In this document: positions 33,601 to 42,365 of the stretch, in pieces
How the letters are laid out: every line of letters begins with the position of its first letter
How positions within the stretch are numbered: position 1 is the first letter of the stretch
DNA from: Novosphingobium sp.
GTDB taxonomy: Bacteria > Pseudomonadota > Alphaproteobacteria > Sphingomonadales > Sphingomonadaceae
Direction: 5' to 3'
Assembly (NCBI RefSeq): GCF_027486195.1
Contig: NZ_JAIXPP010000118.1
Location: forward strand, 1 to 64,000
Length of the DNA: 64,000 nucleotides
Translations under genes and position numbers: made by a program
Notes under the pieces: generated by a model
Database searches by the model: none
What the model saw: only the letters and a program-made list of their open reading frames with translations
What the model was told of the DNA's origin: nothing

Positions 33601-34035
33601 TTCGAACAGTTCGCTGTCTTCCACCGCGGTGACCGGCTGCTGCCAGGCTTCGATCCAAACGAGATCGGTGCGTTTGACGCCCGGTGCGGGCGGCACGGGG
33701 GCGGCGGCCTTGTCGAAGTTGAGCCAGTCCTTCTGCTCGAGAAAATGCTCGCTTCCCGCAGTTTCGAGCCGCAATCCGCCGAGGTAGAGCTCGCCCGGGG
33801 TCAGCGTGAAATCGAGCTTGCCGCCGCTGACCGCAAAGCCCGCAGGGAGGAAGCCGGCACCCGGCGCGCCATAGGCTCCGATGGCGTGGATGCGGGTGCG
33901 CCGCAGCTCCTCCGCTTCGATCGACGAGGCTTCGTTGAAATCGTCATCGGTCAGCACGCGGCCTTGCTGATGGCGGACCCCTGCGTACTGCTTGCGCTGG
34001 TCCCCCAGCTGCCGCGACAGGTCGATGGTCGACAT
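30616..34035 (-). CDS. DUF6519 plus right-handed beta-helix eCIS protein
   Basis: 1139 residues. The start shows the DUF6519 pattern (DLSRQLGDQRKQYAGVRHQQ, then GRVLTDDDFNEAS), found in eCIS loci. From about 480 on there are repeated short strands with Asn turns (VTIHGCGP, IEIEDNIIEP, NVLVRGNVIVGGMGNGITLG, LVIEGNVIEHNG), typical of a right-handed parallel beta-helix, as in phage tailspikes. It may be a receptor-binding spike or carbohydrate-active appendage. It lies one base after the previous stop. Catalytic residues were not identified. Confidence 0.78.
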   Translation of the reverse strand: MSTIDLSRQLGDQRKQYAGVRHQQGRVLTDDDFNEASSIEAEELRRTRIHAIGAYGAPGAGFLPAGFAVSGGKLDFTLTPGELYLGGLRLETAGSEHFLEQKDWLNFDKAAAPVPPAPGVKRTDLVWIEAWQQPVTAVEDSELFEVALGGPDTSARWRTMRRVHVMSGVTGTACPAAWAAALASFAPMGTIAPDMEMTTTATLTVGFTAPVTVGDLCSPPQPGGYLGAENQAIRVQMVDAGHYTWGYNNAAPLYRAKISAKGGQNVLLKLLTLPRDAAHWPLKDMVVELLPWSAALPNGERVSEVAGHLCKVLVSYDPDNQTFEIDTPLLASEGFANWTGRGDKAQFNDPADPDDDFLYVRVWDRGDDLASPAAIPVATTKLGNTGLSVTFNGAPLRPGDHWIIGARLAAPAAIVPWQLALPSGAAPNGIRRYRAPLGLIEWTGSAAGSATGVLIDDCRPPFLPLTRIRGCCTVTVGDGIESFGMFDTIAAALASLPPAGGAVCVLPGTFREAVVIDGLHNVTIHGCGPRSRIVAPDETGDKSTAVTITRSEDICVEALALEGGNGPVVAVRSSKAVRLADCLIQFRDAREDFSPWTAVYAEGKAIEIEDNIIEPLPAALERIFHKRAAPDRAEDADAARGGIQLGGGSVNVLVRGNVIVGGMGNGITLGSIRRIDEQYPDGSDIPDIDLEDPCAPCDPTDSSVPPDNGDGPVRFVSAGDLYEIEIADNVIARHGANGIAVVRFFGFSLKTGLELVTVHDLRIAGNRIAHCLRHTVAQPKSAMILFLGYGGISLALTTDLVIEGNVIEHNGRDWLTPVCGVFVLVADGLTIERNVIRSNGVPGEEPAEAAQEGIRAGIHVWLALTLNLPGTARYGHAKAMMAEGAARARQAGGQLRIHGNQVEQPLGRALFLLGAGPMAITDNRFLSEAMAEKVTDPMARTVLVANFGVSREWTLGLLLAAVLKVAEAMGYNLGVDACTVARLGVFTKGIWPRLPTGKLAFNDNQVSFLMRSAPKGADLSSVLLLSLDDVSACDNQFEYHVDGRVAVAGLVAAGSSVRTSDNRLAETWGRAFFSVLSFGILNTADSNQSTHCLKANGIERAVAHNLVLGTAFCKELCGDDHGIESHLATGAKKAFMPQP

Positions 34036-34036
34036 C

Positions 34037-36262
34037 TCAGTTCTCCACGATCACGGCCGGCAACCGGCCAAAGGGCATGTATTCGTCGATCTTGGCGCGC
34101 AGGCCATCGAGCCGGACGGGGCGGCGCTCACCTGCCCAGGCGCCGATTTCGCACTGCTCCTCCGATCCGCGCTGGATCTGCGCCGGCGCGTTGGGCGAAA
34201 GCTCAGCGTAGGCGGGATTGCCAAACCGGCGCGAGGCGAACAGGCGCTGGAGATCGGCCACTTCGTGCGATTCATAAGGGTGCGGCACGCGCGAGCCCGG
34301 CCCCCGCGCGGAGAAGCGGAAGCAGCCGGACTGGAGATCGGTGACATCGGCGCGGGCGGCGATCAGGACATTGGTGGCATCGAGCTTTTCGACATCGAGC
34401 GCGAGGGCATTGATCGCCGCGCCGATCACCGTGCAGTTGGTCATGGTCACCGCTGTGCGCGGGGCGACAATTCCGGTGGCGCCGGTCTGGCCGGCATCGA
34501 TGATGCAATTACGCAGGATCAGCCGGTCGAGCGAGGCACCCGCGCCGCTGAGGACAATGCCGGGGAGAATGCAGTTCTCGATGACAAGTTCATCGAGGGT
34601 GCCGGCCACGACGAGGCCGCATGGCAGGATCGCGCCCCCGCCGCCGTCGATACCGCCGGGATCAAGCGTGCAGAACCGTAGCGAGACCCTTGCGTAGGAA
34701 CCCTCGAGCCGCAGCTGGCCCGAAAGCGCGCCGATCCACAGGCCGTCGATCACCAGCGCGCGGTTGTTGCCCGCCGCGCCGAGCCTCCAGTCGGCGGCGA
34801 GGCGCACATAGGGCCTCTCCTGCTCGCGCGCGCGGATCGTGAGGTCGGTGATGGCGGGCTGATTGGGCGGATTGTCGAAGGTCGTGCTGTCGGACAGTTC
34901 GAGCACCCCGCTGGTCGGCACCCCGGCGGCGGTTGCACGCTGGGCCCAGAGCGCAGTCGCCGCAGTCCGCGCGGTGCGCCGGGCGAAGGCACCCGCACCG
35001 ATCGGCGCGCTCATGCCGGTGGTATAGCGCGCGCGCAGGTCTGTGGGCGGCGCGGCGCCGGGATCGAACAGCATGCGCCCGCGCGCCGGATCGAACAGCA
35101 GATCGATTCCGGCAGGCGCGCTGCGGTTCCAGTCGCTGAGGTCAGCCGCGCGCATGGCCGCGCGCGGGACGGGCGCGGCGCCCTTGATGCCGAGCGACAC
35201 CGCATCGTTGAGGACCACTGCGCCGCTGTCATCCGTCAGCGTAAGCGCAAGGATCTGCGCGAAGACGCCTGCGCCGGTCAGTACTGTGCCCTGCGGCAAG
35301 CCTGCGAGCACGCGCTGCAGCCCCGCGCGCGTGGCAAAGCGCTGTCCTGCGATCTGGCCAAGACTTTTGGCGCAGGCGCGGCGGGTGGCCTGACTGGCGA
35401 TCAGCGCGGTGCTGCGGACCCACCCGATGACGGCATCGCCGATTTCGAAGGTTTCCTCGTTGTAGAGGCGGCAGTCGATCACGCGGGGGAGCTCGCCCTC
35501 GGCTGCGGTGCGCCAGGCGCTCCAGTCCGTTCGCGCCAGCCCGCGGGCGAACAGCGGCACATCGCGTCCGCTGGGGTCGAAGCTGTAGCCATCGCGGGTG
35601 GCGGCAAGGTTCTTGACGAGCCGGGGCGTGACATTGCGGAATTCGACGAGCGTCAGCCGGTGCAGGTGAAAGCCCAGCACGGGGATGCCGCGCAGGCCAA
35701 GCCGATCGTGCGGACGGCGCATTTCCGGGGTGTAGTGGAATTCATCGAAGGCACCGCCGGTGAGCAGCGCGCCGCGCACCGAGCGCAGATCGGCAAGGCC
35801 GCCTTCGGGCGTGCCGGTCACCCTGCCGGGCGCTGCGGGACCATCAAGGCCATGCCGATTGCGGGCAAGGCGGCGGAATTCCTCGACCAGCTTGGCATCC
35901 CACCCGGCGATATCGTCGCAGAGTTGCTCCAGCACCGCGAGGGTGCCTTTGCGGCGGCGGTAGTAGATCGTCTTGGCGACATCGCTGCGCCGCCCGCGCG
36001 GATTGAGTGCGGAGACCAGCCGCGCGGCGACCAGCTCGGCGATGTAGGGCACCGCCCAGTCGTCTGCGAGTTCGACGAAAATATCGTCCCACAAGCGGTC
36101 CTGGCTGCGCTTCATCACCGCCGCCTGGCTGGCGAAGGCCCGCAGCAGCGCGCGCAGGGCCGAACCGCCTTCGGTCTCGTCCGCCTCGCGGATAGCGGGG
36201 GGCACCCAGTCCCACAGCCGCTCGGTGTAGTATTCGCGGTAGAAGTCGCGTGCGGTTCCCAT
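34037..36262 (-). CDS. Tail-protein-I-like baseplate/fibre protein with beta-helix C-terminus
   Basis: 741 residues from ATG 36262. The N-terminus (LWDWVPPAIREADETEGG, MKRSQDRLWDDIFVELADDW) resembles P2 I/Afp12-type proteins that link baseplate and fibres. From about 480 on short repeats with Asn/Cys turns (LDELVIENCILPGIVLSG, LILRNCIIDAGQTGATGIV, VTMTNCTVIGAAINAL) suggest a beta-helix. So it may be wedge and fibre in one chain. An earlier frame start (36739) overlaps the previous gene and is rejected. It ends one base before the next start. Confidence 0.78.
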   Translation of the reverse strand: MGTARDFYREYYTERLWDWVPPAIREADETEGGSALRALLRAFASQAAVMKRSQDRLWDDIFVELADDWAVPYIAELVAARLVSALNPRGRRSDVAKTIYYRRRKGTLAVLEQLCDDIAGWDAKLVEEFRRLARNRHGLDGPAAPGRVTGTPEGGLADLRSVRGALLTGGAFDEFHYTPEMRRPHDRLGLRGIPVLGFHLHRLTLVEFRNVTPRLVKNLAATRDGYSFDPSGRDVPLFARGLARTDWSAWRTAAEGELPRVIDCRLYNEETFEIGDAVIGWVRSTALIASQATRRACAKSLGQIAGQRFATRAGLQRVLAGLPQGTVLTGAGVFAQILALTLTDDSGAVVLNDAVSLGIKGAAPVPRAAMRAADLSDWNRSAPAGIDLLFDPARGRMLFDPGAAPPTDLRARYTTGMSAPIGAGAFARRTARTAATALWAQRATAAGVPTSGVLELSDSTTFDNPPNQPAITDLTIRAREQERPYVRLAADWRLGAAGNNRALVIDGLWIGALSGQLRLEGSYARVSLRFCTLDPGGIDGGGGAILPCGLVVAGTLDELVIENCILPGIVLSGAGASLDRLILRNCIIDAGQTGATGIVAPRTAVTMTNCTVIGAAINALALDVEKLDATNVLIAARADVTDLQSGCFRFSARGPGSRVPHPYESHEVADLQRLFASRRFGNPAYAELSPNAPAQIQRGSEEQCEIGAWAGERRPVRLDGLRAKIDEYMPFGRLPAVIVEN

Positions 36263-36270
36263 GTCGAGCC

Positions 36271-38607
36271 CTATCCTGCCAGCCGGCCGTTGACGCGCAC
36301 GCCGCCGCCCGCAAAATCGAAATAGGCCCCTGCGGCGGGCACGCGCGCGACATCGCCAAACGGGGTTCCATCGAAGCTCAGCGCGCGCAGGGCGGTGACG
36401 CCGGGAACTTCCATGATCGCCTTGATCACCACACTGGCGAACAGCGTGCTGTCCGGTCCCAGCCGCTCGGGCCGCAGCAGACCGCCGGTGCCGGGGAGGC
36501 CCGCCGGGGCGAACAGCGCCTTGCCGACCGCATCGGCAATCGCATCGGCCACGTAGTCCGGCGAGACCGCGATATCGACTTCGAGCCGGGCGGATTGGGC
36601 GGCGGCACTGATCACGGTGATCGGCGCATCGTTTTCCGCGAGCGCGCGCAGCGCCGCGCGGATCGGCGCGGCAAGCTGCGGATCGCCGATGTAGCGCACC
36701 ACGGCGGCCGGGCGTTGGCCAGTCTTGTCCCACGCCCACACCGCGCGGGCCGCGCGCACGCCCGATGTCTGCGCCGCAGCCGCCGCGATATCGACGAGCG
36801 AGATCGCACGCCCGAGGAGGAGCGCCGAGGCCGGGCCGCGCGTGCGGATCTCACCAGCGGCTTCAGCATCGGCGCCGCCGAACGCGGGCAGGACGTTGCG
36901 CACCGAGCGCAATTTTGCAATCGGCCGGGCAAGCTGCTTCACCGAATCTGCGGGCGGCACCGCCGATCCGGTGCCGAAGCGATAGTCGGCCATCACTTGC
37001 GCGCCCGTCGGCAAGCGCATCGCGCCGCCGAAGTCGATATCGGTCTCGCCATCCGCATCGTGCCGCACGACGTAGACCTGTGCGTCGGCGGGTTGGCCGT
37101 AGAAGCTCTCGACCTCGCGCCACGCCACCCCGCCGACATGGATGACCAAAGTGCTGACCCGCCCGGCGGCGTTGGCGGCGGCAAGGTAAGTCAGCGGCTT
37201 CTTCTTTAGCCGGAAGCTCTGGAGCGGCAGAGCGGCGTTGCCTGTGCCGATCACCTCGCCGTGAACGCTCTCGCCCCGCGTGGCGAGGAAGGTATTGCCA
37301 TAAAGCGTCACCGGCTGGACGAGCTGCTGCGGCCAGACCGGCGTATCGGACAGAGTGGCCGAGTGCGAGGCCGCATCGAGCGTGCCGCTGGTGACCACAG
37401 CCTCGCCGTGCGTATCTTCGAGCGCCAGGTGAGTGACCGCCATGCGCGGCGGATCGACGAGACCGGGCATGTGGACCGGATCGCCGCTGGCGAGCGTATC
37501 CTTGTGCGGCGCATGGAGCGTGGCGGCATCGGCCATGGCATAGTGGACCACCAGCCCCGGCAGATCGGCTTCTGCATAGGGGAGGGCGCTGTCGAGCGTG
37601 ATCGTGGTTGTGCCCGCCTTGACGGCAGGGCTGACGAGCGTGCTCACCTTGTTGGCGCTATCGGTCAGCGTGCTGGTCAATCCGGCCAGCACGGTGAACT
37701 GTGCCTCGCCGACGCTGACCACGCGGCGTGCCGTGATGATGCCCCCGGCCTCGAACGCAACGATATCGCCGGCCTGGATCGGCACGCGCGCCTCAAGCGC
37801 CAGCGTCGCGCCCGCAAGCACTGCCGGATCGCCCGAAACTGCAGCGTGCTTCCAAACCCCGCAGCGCGCGCCGCCGCGCAGCAGCCGGGTGTTGGCAAAA
37901 GTCGCGCCAGTAGGCGGCGTCACCGCGGCGGCAAACTCCACGAAAGTGACCGCGCGGCGGATGCGCAAGGCCATCGCGGCGGTTTGGGCTATGCGGGCGG
38001 CGACCAGTCCGCCGGGGGCCGCGATGACTACCAGCTTGCCGCTGCCCGCGCGCAGCGAGCTTGCTACAACGGGCAGGCCGGTGAGCGGTGAGGGCAGGGC
38101 GATTGCCGGAACGCGGTCGACTGCGAGCCGGTTGATGCGCGGTTCGACCGTTTCGGACTGCTGCGCCTCGAACACTTGCGGCGGGCTGCCTGCGAATGCG
38201 CCCGAGCGGAATGCCGTGCCTTGCGGGATGGTGACGGGGCGCACGCCGTCAGCCTGCGCCGAGAGCCAGACCGATGCGCCCAGACCGGGGCGGGGCTTGT
38301 AGCCGAGCAGACCGATCAGCGCCCGCACCTGCGCCGGATCGCTGGCGGTGCCGAGATAAGCGGCATTGCAGGTCTGCATGTCGTAGAAGCTGGTGACGTC
38401 GCCCATGTAGGCGAACATTTCGGTGAGCATGACGCCGAAATCGGCGCGGTCACGCGCGCGCCATGCATCGAGCAGCGGTTCGCGGCCGACCGCGCCGAGC
38501 AGCGACGTCCGCCAGTCCGCGAAGGTGCCGATGGCGCGCGGGATCGCCGAAAGGCCTGCAGCACTGCCCAAGCTGGTGCAATCGTGGGTGTCACAGGTGC
38601 AGGCCAT
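36271..38607 (-). CDS. Large eCIS baseplate protein (second of pair)
   Basis: 778 residues. It has the pattern shared with eCIS/T4-like wedge proteins: DFGVMLTEMFAYMGDVTSFYDMQ-type helix (shown in part), a long beta-rich region of Gly/Ala/Thr, and a J-like C-terminus with MEVPGVTALRALSFDGTPFG. Three cysteines in the first ten residues (CTCDTHDC) could bind metal. Its ATG shares one base with the previous stop (TGATG). It pairs with the 815-residue protein to form the wedge ring, as Afp11/Afp12 do. Confidence 0.82.
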   Translation of the reverse strand: MACTCDTHDCTSLGSAAGLSAIPRAIGTFADWRTSLLGAVGREPLLDAWRARDRADFGVMLTEMFAYMGDVTSFYDMQTCNAAYLGTASDPAQVRALIGLLGYKPRPGLGASVWLSAQADGVRPVTIPQGTAFRSGAFAGSPPQVFEAQQSETVEPRINRLAVDRVPAIALPSPLTGLPVVASSLRAGSGKLVVIAAPGGLVAARIAQTAAMALRIRRAVTFVEFAAAVTPPTGATFANTRLLRGGARCGVWKHAAVSGDPAVLAGATLALEARVPIQAGDIVAFEAGGIITARRVVSVGEAQFTVLAGLTSTLTDSANKVSTLVSPAVKAGTTTITLDSALPYAEADLPGLVVHYAMADAATLHAPHKDTLASGDPVHMPGLVDPPRMAVTHLALEDTHGEAVVTSGTLDAASHSATLSDTPVWPQQLVQPVTLYGNTFLATRGESVHGEVIGTGNAALPLQSFRLKKKPLTYLAAANAAGRVSTLVIHVGGVAWREVESFYGQPADAQVYVVRHDADGETDIDFGGAMRLPTGAQVMADYRFGTGSAVPPADSVKQLARPIAKLRSVRNVLPAFGGADAEAAGEIRTRGPASALLLGRAISLVDIAAAAAQTSGVRAARAVWAWDKTGQRPAAVVRYIGDPQLAAPIRAALRALAENDAPITVISAAAQSARLEVDIAVSPDYVADAIADAVGKALFAPAGLPGTGGLLRPERLGPDSTLFASVVIKAIMEVPGVTALRALSFDGTPFGDVARVPAAGAYFDFAGGGVRVNGRLAG

Positions 38608-41054
38608 CAGGCGCCCCCTTCCATGATCAGCCGCACCGCGCCGCGTTCGGGCAGCGCGCGGCTGTTGGTCACGCGGACGAGCTCGCTCAGCCCAACTGGC
38701 AGCGTGAGTTCGTCAAAGCTGCGCCATTCGAAATAGCCGGGGCGGCGCACGCGCATCGCCTCAACCCCGCGGACGCCGGGAACGCCGTGCAGCGCGGCTA
38801 TCAGCGCCGCGCGCGAGAGCGGCATGCCGAAGGTGAAGTTGTCCGGATCGAAGAAGCCGCCGCCCTGACCCGCCGTGCCGAACAGTGCGGCGAGCGCCGC
38901 TTCCTCCACCTCGCCGCGATAGGCATTGGCGGCAACGCAGAGCCGGATTTCGAGATCGAAATCGGCGTAGCGCGGTTCCATCAGCTTGACCTCGCGCCCT
39001 GCCTGCCGGGCGCGGTTGAGCAGGAGCATGAGATTTTTGCGCAAACCTGCTGAAACGATGGTGGTTTCGTGCGGATCGGGCGTCACGAAGATCGTCGGCC
39101 AGCTGCCAGTCCAACGGCTTGTCGCGCCTGCTTTCTGGATGGCGGGATCGCGCTCGGCGATGCGCGCATAGTCGTCCGGTTGGACCGCACGGTGGGTGAT
39201 CGCACGGAATGCCTGCGGGGCGTTGGTGCGGATGGCCTGCGCGGTTTCGGGATCGCGCCCGCCAGTGCCGGCCAGCGGATTGTTGACCGAGAGCACGCCG
39301 GCAACCGCGATGGGCAGCACGGTCAGCGTATCGGGCGCAACATTGCCCCGGCTGCCGTTGCCGAGGCGGTAGCGGACGGTGAAGCGGCTTCCCGCTGCCG
39401 GAGACATGCCGAATTCGCCATCACCGAAGCGCAGGGTCGTGCCTTCGCCGGTGGCATAGTCGATCAGTTCGGTGACCTTGCCGAAGCGTTCGAAGCCGAC
39501 GACGCGGCGGTAGAGCCCGTCTTCGAGCGTGAACAGCGGGTCGTCGGGCTCCGCCGTGGTTTCGCCGACCAGACTGGGCCGCCATTCCCACTCCGCCTTC
39601 TCGTCTTCGCACAGCACTTGCACTTCAGGCCGGAGGACACCGGACTTGTCCGCTTGCCACACCAAGGGCGTCTCGTCCGATCCGGCCAGAGAAAACAACG
39701 TCTTGACCCTCGCCGCCAGATCGGCGGCGCTGCCCGGATCGGGATAGCAGACGGTGCTATCAGGCCCGACCCGCTCGACCGCCATCGGCAGGCGGGCGTC
39801 GGGATCGGCTGGATCATCGGGCGGGCCGATGCGGAAGCGTGTCTCGTGGTAGGCACCCGCGGTGGCGGGCAGGAGATTGGCGCGCAGCACCAGCGTTTCG
39901 AGATCGAGATCGAACGGCGCGGGCGTTTCGAGCTCGAGCCGGGTGATCGGCGCAGCGGTCAGCGGATCGACTTCGTCGCGCGCGTCCTTCAGCCGCACCA
40001 CCAGCCGGCGCTCAGGGATGTCGGGTGAGGGCGGGCGCGTCAGCAGCAGCACCCAGCGGCCCTTCGGATCGATGGCATTATCGGGCTGCAGCTCGGTCTC
40101 GTGCGCGCCGGTGATGCTCAGTTCGGTCGTGCCGGCGAGGAGGCAGGTGTCGTTCTCGTCCCAGATATAGGCGGGAATTTCGTTGCGCGCGGGGGCGATC
40201 GCAAACTTCGCAGGCGCCTTGGGCGGCAATGCGATCGGGCGATCGGCGAGCCCTCGGCCGATCTCGAACACCAGCTGGCGCTGCGCATCGGTGATCGCGG
40301 TGCCCGCATCGACAAAGCCTGCGGCCGAGGCCTGAACGTCGATCCACGCAAATGCGCCCGCTCCGTCGTCGAGCGGATAGTCGACCAGCCGGGCGAGGTG
40401 GCGCAGCGAACGGCGCTGGCTGGCCTGATCGAGCCGTCCTTCGCGATTGAGCCGGTCGTTGGCATAGGCGAACTCGTCGCCCAACGCAGCCGTCAGTTCG
40501 AGCACCATCATGCCGATATCGGCTTCGAGGCGGTCCTGCCACTCGGGGTAGCGCTGCGCGGCAAAGTCGGTCAGCGCGCGGCGGAAGCTCCAGAAATCGC
40601 GCGCGCGGTAGTCGACCGGGAAATCGATGCGCTCGTCCGTCGGGCAGGGGCGCGGCTCCGTTTCGCAATCGAGATCGCTGTCGCAGGCGGCCTTGAAGCT
40701 GAAGCGGACGTTGTTGAAGTAAGGGTCGAGGGCCGGACTGTCGATGCGCAGGCGGTAGTCGCCGAACCCGCCGGGCATGGCGGTGAGGAACTGGAGCACG
40801 GCGCGGCCATCGACCGGCGGCGGGAGCGGGGAGGCGCTCTGGAGCACCGGCACGCGCGCCGGATCGACGGCGCCGATCGCCTCGATGTGAATGTCGTCCA
40901 CCGGCAGCGCGGCCAGTTGCGCGGCCACTGCGGCAGGCAGTACATCATGCTGAAGGAACACCGTCAGCACGGTCTGCGAGGGTGAAACCGCGATGAAATC
41001 GATGCCCGTCAGCGTGGTCGAGGCACGCAGGAGATCGGCGCGGTCGATGCTCAT
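38607..41054 (-). CDS. Large eCIS baseplate J-like protein (Afp11-type)
   Basis: 815 residues from ATG 41054. Features are the FPVDYRARDFWSFRRALTDF and DIGMMVLELTAALGDEFAYAND helices, the GNGSRGNVAPDTLTVLP region and the C-terminal baseplate-J-like TSRWTGSWPTIFVTPDP to VPGVRGVEAMRVRRPGYFEW. It forms the wedge ring holding the sheath end. It overlaps the gp25-like gene by 4 bases. Confidence 0.88.
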   Translation of the reverse strand: MSIDRADLLRASTTLTGIDFIAVSPSQTVLTVFLQHDVLPAAVAAQLAALPVDDIHIEAIGAVDPARVPVLQSASPLPPPVDGRAVLQFLTAMPGGFGDYRLRIDSPALDPYFNNVRFSFKAACDSDLDCETEPRPCPTDERIDFPVDYRARDFWSFRRALTDFAAQRYPEWQDRLEADIGMMVLELTAALGDEFAYANDRLNREGRLDQASQRRSLRHLARLVDYPLDDGAGAFAWIDVQASAAGFVDAGTAITDAQRQLVFEIGRGLADRPIALPPKAPAKFAIAPARNEIPAYIWDENDTCLLAGTTELSITGAHETELQPDNAIDPKGRWVLLLTRPPSPDIPERRLVVRLKDARDEVDPLTAAPITRLELETPAPFDLDLETLVLRANLLPATAGAYHETRFRIGPPDDPADPDARLPMAVERVGPDSTVCYPDPGSAADLAARVKTLFSLAGSDETPLVWQADKSGVLRPEVQVLCEDEKAEWEWRPSLVGETTAEPDDPLFTLEDGLYRRVVGFERFGKVTELIDYATGEGTTLRFGDGEFGMSPAAGSRFTVRYRLGNGSRGNVAPDTLTVLPIAVAGVLSVNNPLAGTGGRDPETAQAIRTNAPQAFRAITHRAVQPDDYARIAERDPAIQKAGATSRWTGSWPTIFVTPDPHETTIVSAGLRKNLMLLLNRARQAGREVKLMEPRYADFDLEIRLCVAANAYRGEVEEAALAALFGTAGQGGGFFDPDNFTFGMPLSRAALIAALHGVPGVRGVEAMRVRRPGYFEWRSFDELTLPVGLSELVRVTNSRALPERGAVRLIMEGGA

Positions 41055-41431
41055 GGCGTCACCCGCAAGTTGAGATAGCGGCGCTGGCCGAGCACTTTCA
41101 CGCCGTAGCCGATGCGCACCAGGAGCGCGGCATCATCGGCGCGGACGGTGACTTCGGTGACGGTGATCACATCGCCCAGCCACTTTGTCAGCGCCTGGTA
41201 GATCGTGGCCTGCGCCAGGGTTGCCGCCACTTCGCCGCCCGGCGCAAAGACCATGCGCTTCACTCCGCAGCCGAAATCGGGGCGGTTGATCCGCTCGCCC
41301 GGCGCGGTGAGCAGCACCTGCATGACGAGCTGTTCGACATGCGCATCGAAGCTCTGCTCCTGCGCGAGCCGCCCGCGCGCGGGATCGACTGCCAGCGGAT
41401 AATGCAGACTGGTGAACGGCGGCTCTGCCAT
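41051..41431 (-). CDS. gp25-like (GPW) baseplate wedge protein (Afp9-type)
   Basis: 126 residues from ATG 41431. The GPW/gp25 pattern is clear: HVEQLVMQVLLTAPGERINR, PDFGCGVKRMVFAPG and AQATIYQALTKWLGD, then a short strand-rich end. It joins the baseplate to the first sheath ring. The EPR-type core Glu-Pro-Arg of T4 gp25 appears as the ERINRPDFG segment. A frame extension upstream to 41656 is rejected. Confidence 0.92.
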   Translation of the reverse strand: MAEPPFTSLHYPLAVDPARGRLAQEQSFDAHVEQLVMQVLLTAPGERINRPDFGCGVKRMVFAPGGEVAATLAQATIYQALTKWLGDVITVTEVTVRADDAALLVRIGYGVKVLGQRRYLNLRVTP

Positions 41432-41444
41432 CAGGCGTTCCTCC

Positions 41445-41786
41445 TCATGATCCGCTCGCGCGTGGCTGGACGGCGACGACAGAAACCGGCCCCTGCGGCA
41501 CCTGATCGCCGGCAAGGCAGAGGCCGACGCTGTCCTGCGCAAGGGTTGGTTGGCCGCCGACGGTGGTGCGGAGGTTGACCGTGATCCACTGCACCGTGAG
41601 GCACGGATGCGGCACGGTGCCCACACCGACCGGGATCTGGAACGGGCAGCCGGCAATGGTGAACACGTCGCTCGCCAGCGCGAGCGGCGCCCCGGCCTTG
41701 GCGCGGGTGTTGGCGGAGGCGACCGCGACAGAGCCGCCGTGCGGGCATTGCAGCGTCGAGGCGGTGGTAAGTAGGGGTTGTGCCAT
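41445..41786 (-). CDS. PAAR-like spike tip protein
   Basis: 113 residues. It begins with the Cys/His cluster QCPHGGSVAVASANTRAKAG, then DVFTIAGCPFQIPVGVGTVP with more Cys and His residues. This is the pattern of DUF4280/PAAR-like proteins that sharpen the trimeric spike and may carry a metal ion. It sits between spike and gp25 genes, as Afp10-type genes do. Confidence 0.8.
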   Translation of the reverse strand: MAQPLLTTASTLQCPHGGSVAVASANTRAKAGAPLALASDVFTIAGCPFQIPVGVGTVPHPCLTVQWITVNLRTTVGGQPTLAQDSVGLCLAGDQVPQGPVSVVAVQPRASGS

Positions 41787-41798
41787 GCGCTGGTGCCC

Positions 41799-42362
41799 TC
41801 ACATCACACTGAACGCGCCGGAATTGACCGACACGCCGCTATCGCTGACCTCGACCTTGCCCACACTTCCTGCGGACTGCGAGACGACGCCTTCCGCGCC
41901 CACGCTGTGGGTGGCCTGGCCAGCCTCGGTCACGACCTTGTCGCTCCAGGTCGTGCTCGCCTCGGTGTTGTTCTTGAGCACGACTTCGCCGGAGCTGTCA
42001 TCGATGGTGAGGCTGACGGACTCTGTGACGATCAGCTTGATATCGGGCGAGGTGGCGGCTTGCGGCAGCTGGTCCTTCGACCAGTAACAGCCAGTCCAGA
42101 TCGGGCGGGAAACCTTGCCGCCTTCAAATTCGACCCAGACCCCGGCCCCCACCGGCGGAATGAAATACATGCCGACACCCGGCCCCGCATAAGGCACGCA
42201 GGGCATCGCCCAGACGCTGGCGTCCCCCAGCACGGCAGGGCAGGATACCTGCATACGCCCGCAGTTTTCCGGGTCCTGATTGTCGATCACGATGCCGGCA
42301 TACTTGCCCCAGACGTGGTCGCTGTGGGCTTGCTGGAACGCGATGAAGGGATCGGTCAGCAT
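41799..42362 (-). CDS. Baseplate spike, OB-fold part (VgrG/gp5-like)
   Basis: 187 residues. The gp5-type OB fold is seen as GIVIDNQDPENCGRMQVSCP, YAGPGVGMYFIPPVGAGVWV and FEGGKVSRPIWTGCYW. After about 105 come short repeats (LIVTESVSLTIDDSSGEVVL and more) that could form a triple-stranded beta-helix needle. In Afp/PVC hub and spike are one protein (Afp8); here they are two genes, this one starting four bases after the hub stop. Confidence 0.88.
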   Translation of the reverse strand: MLTDPFIAFQQAHSDHVWGKYAGIVIDNQDPENCGRMQVSCPAVLGDASVWAMPCVPYAGPGVGMYFIPPVGAGVWVEFEGGKVSRPIWTGCYWSKDQLPQAATSPDIKLIVTESVSLTIDDSSGEVVLKNNTEASTTWSDKVVTEAGQATHSVGAEGVVSQSAGSVGKVEVSDSGVSVNSGAFSVM

Positions 42363-42365
42363 GGG

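Noticed and set aside
30448..34344. 1298-codon open frame on the + strand
   Set aside because: It lies antisense to two well-supported beta-helix-like eCIS genes and its translation has no protein-like pattern; long antisense frames are common at this GC content.
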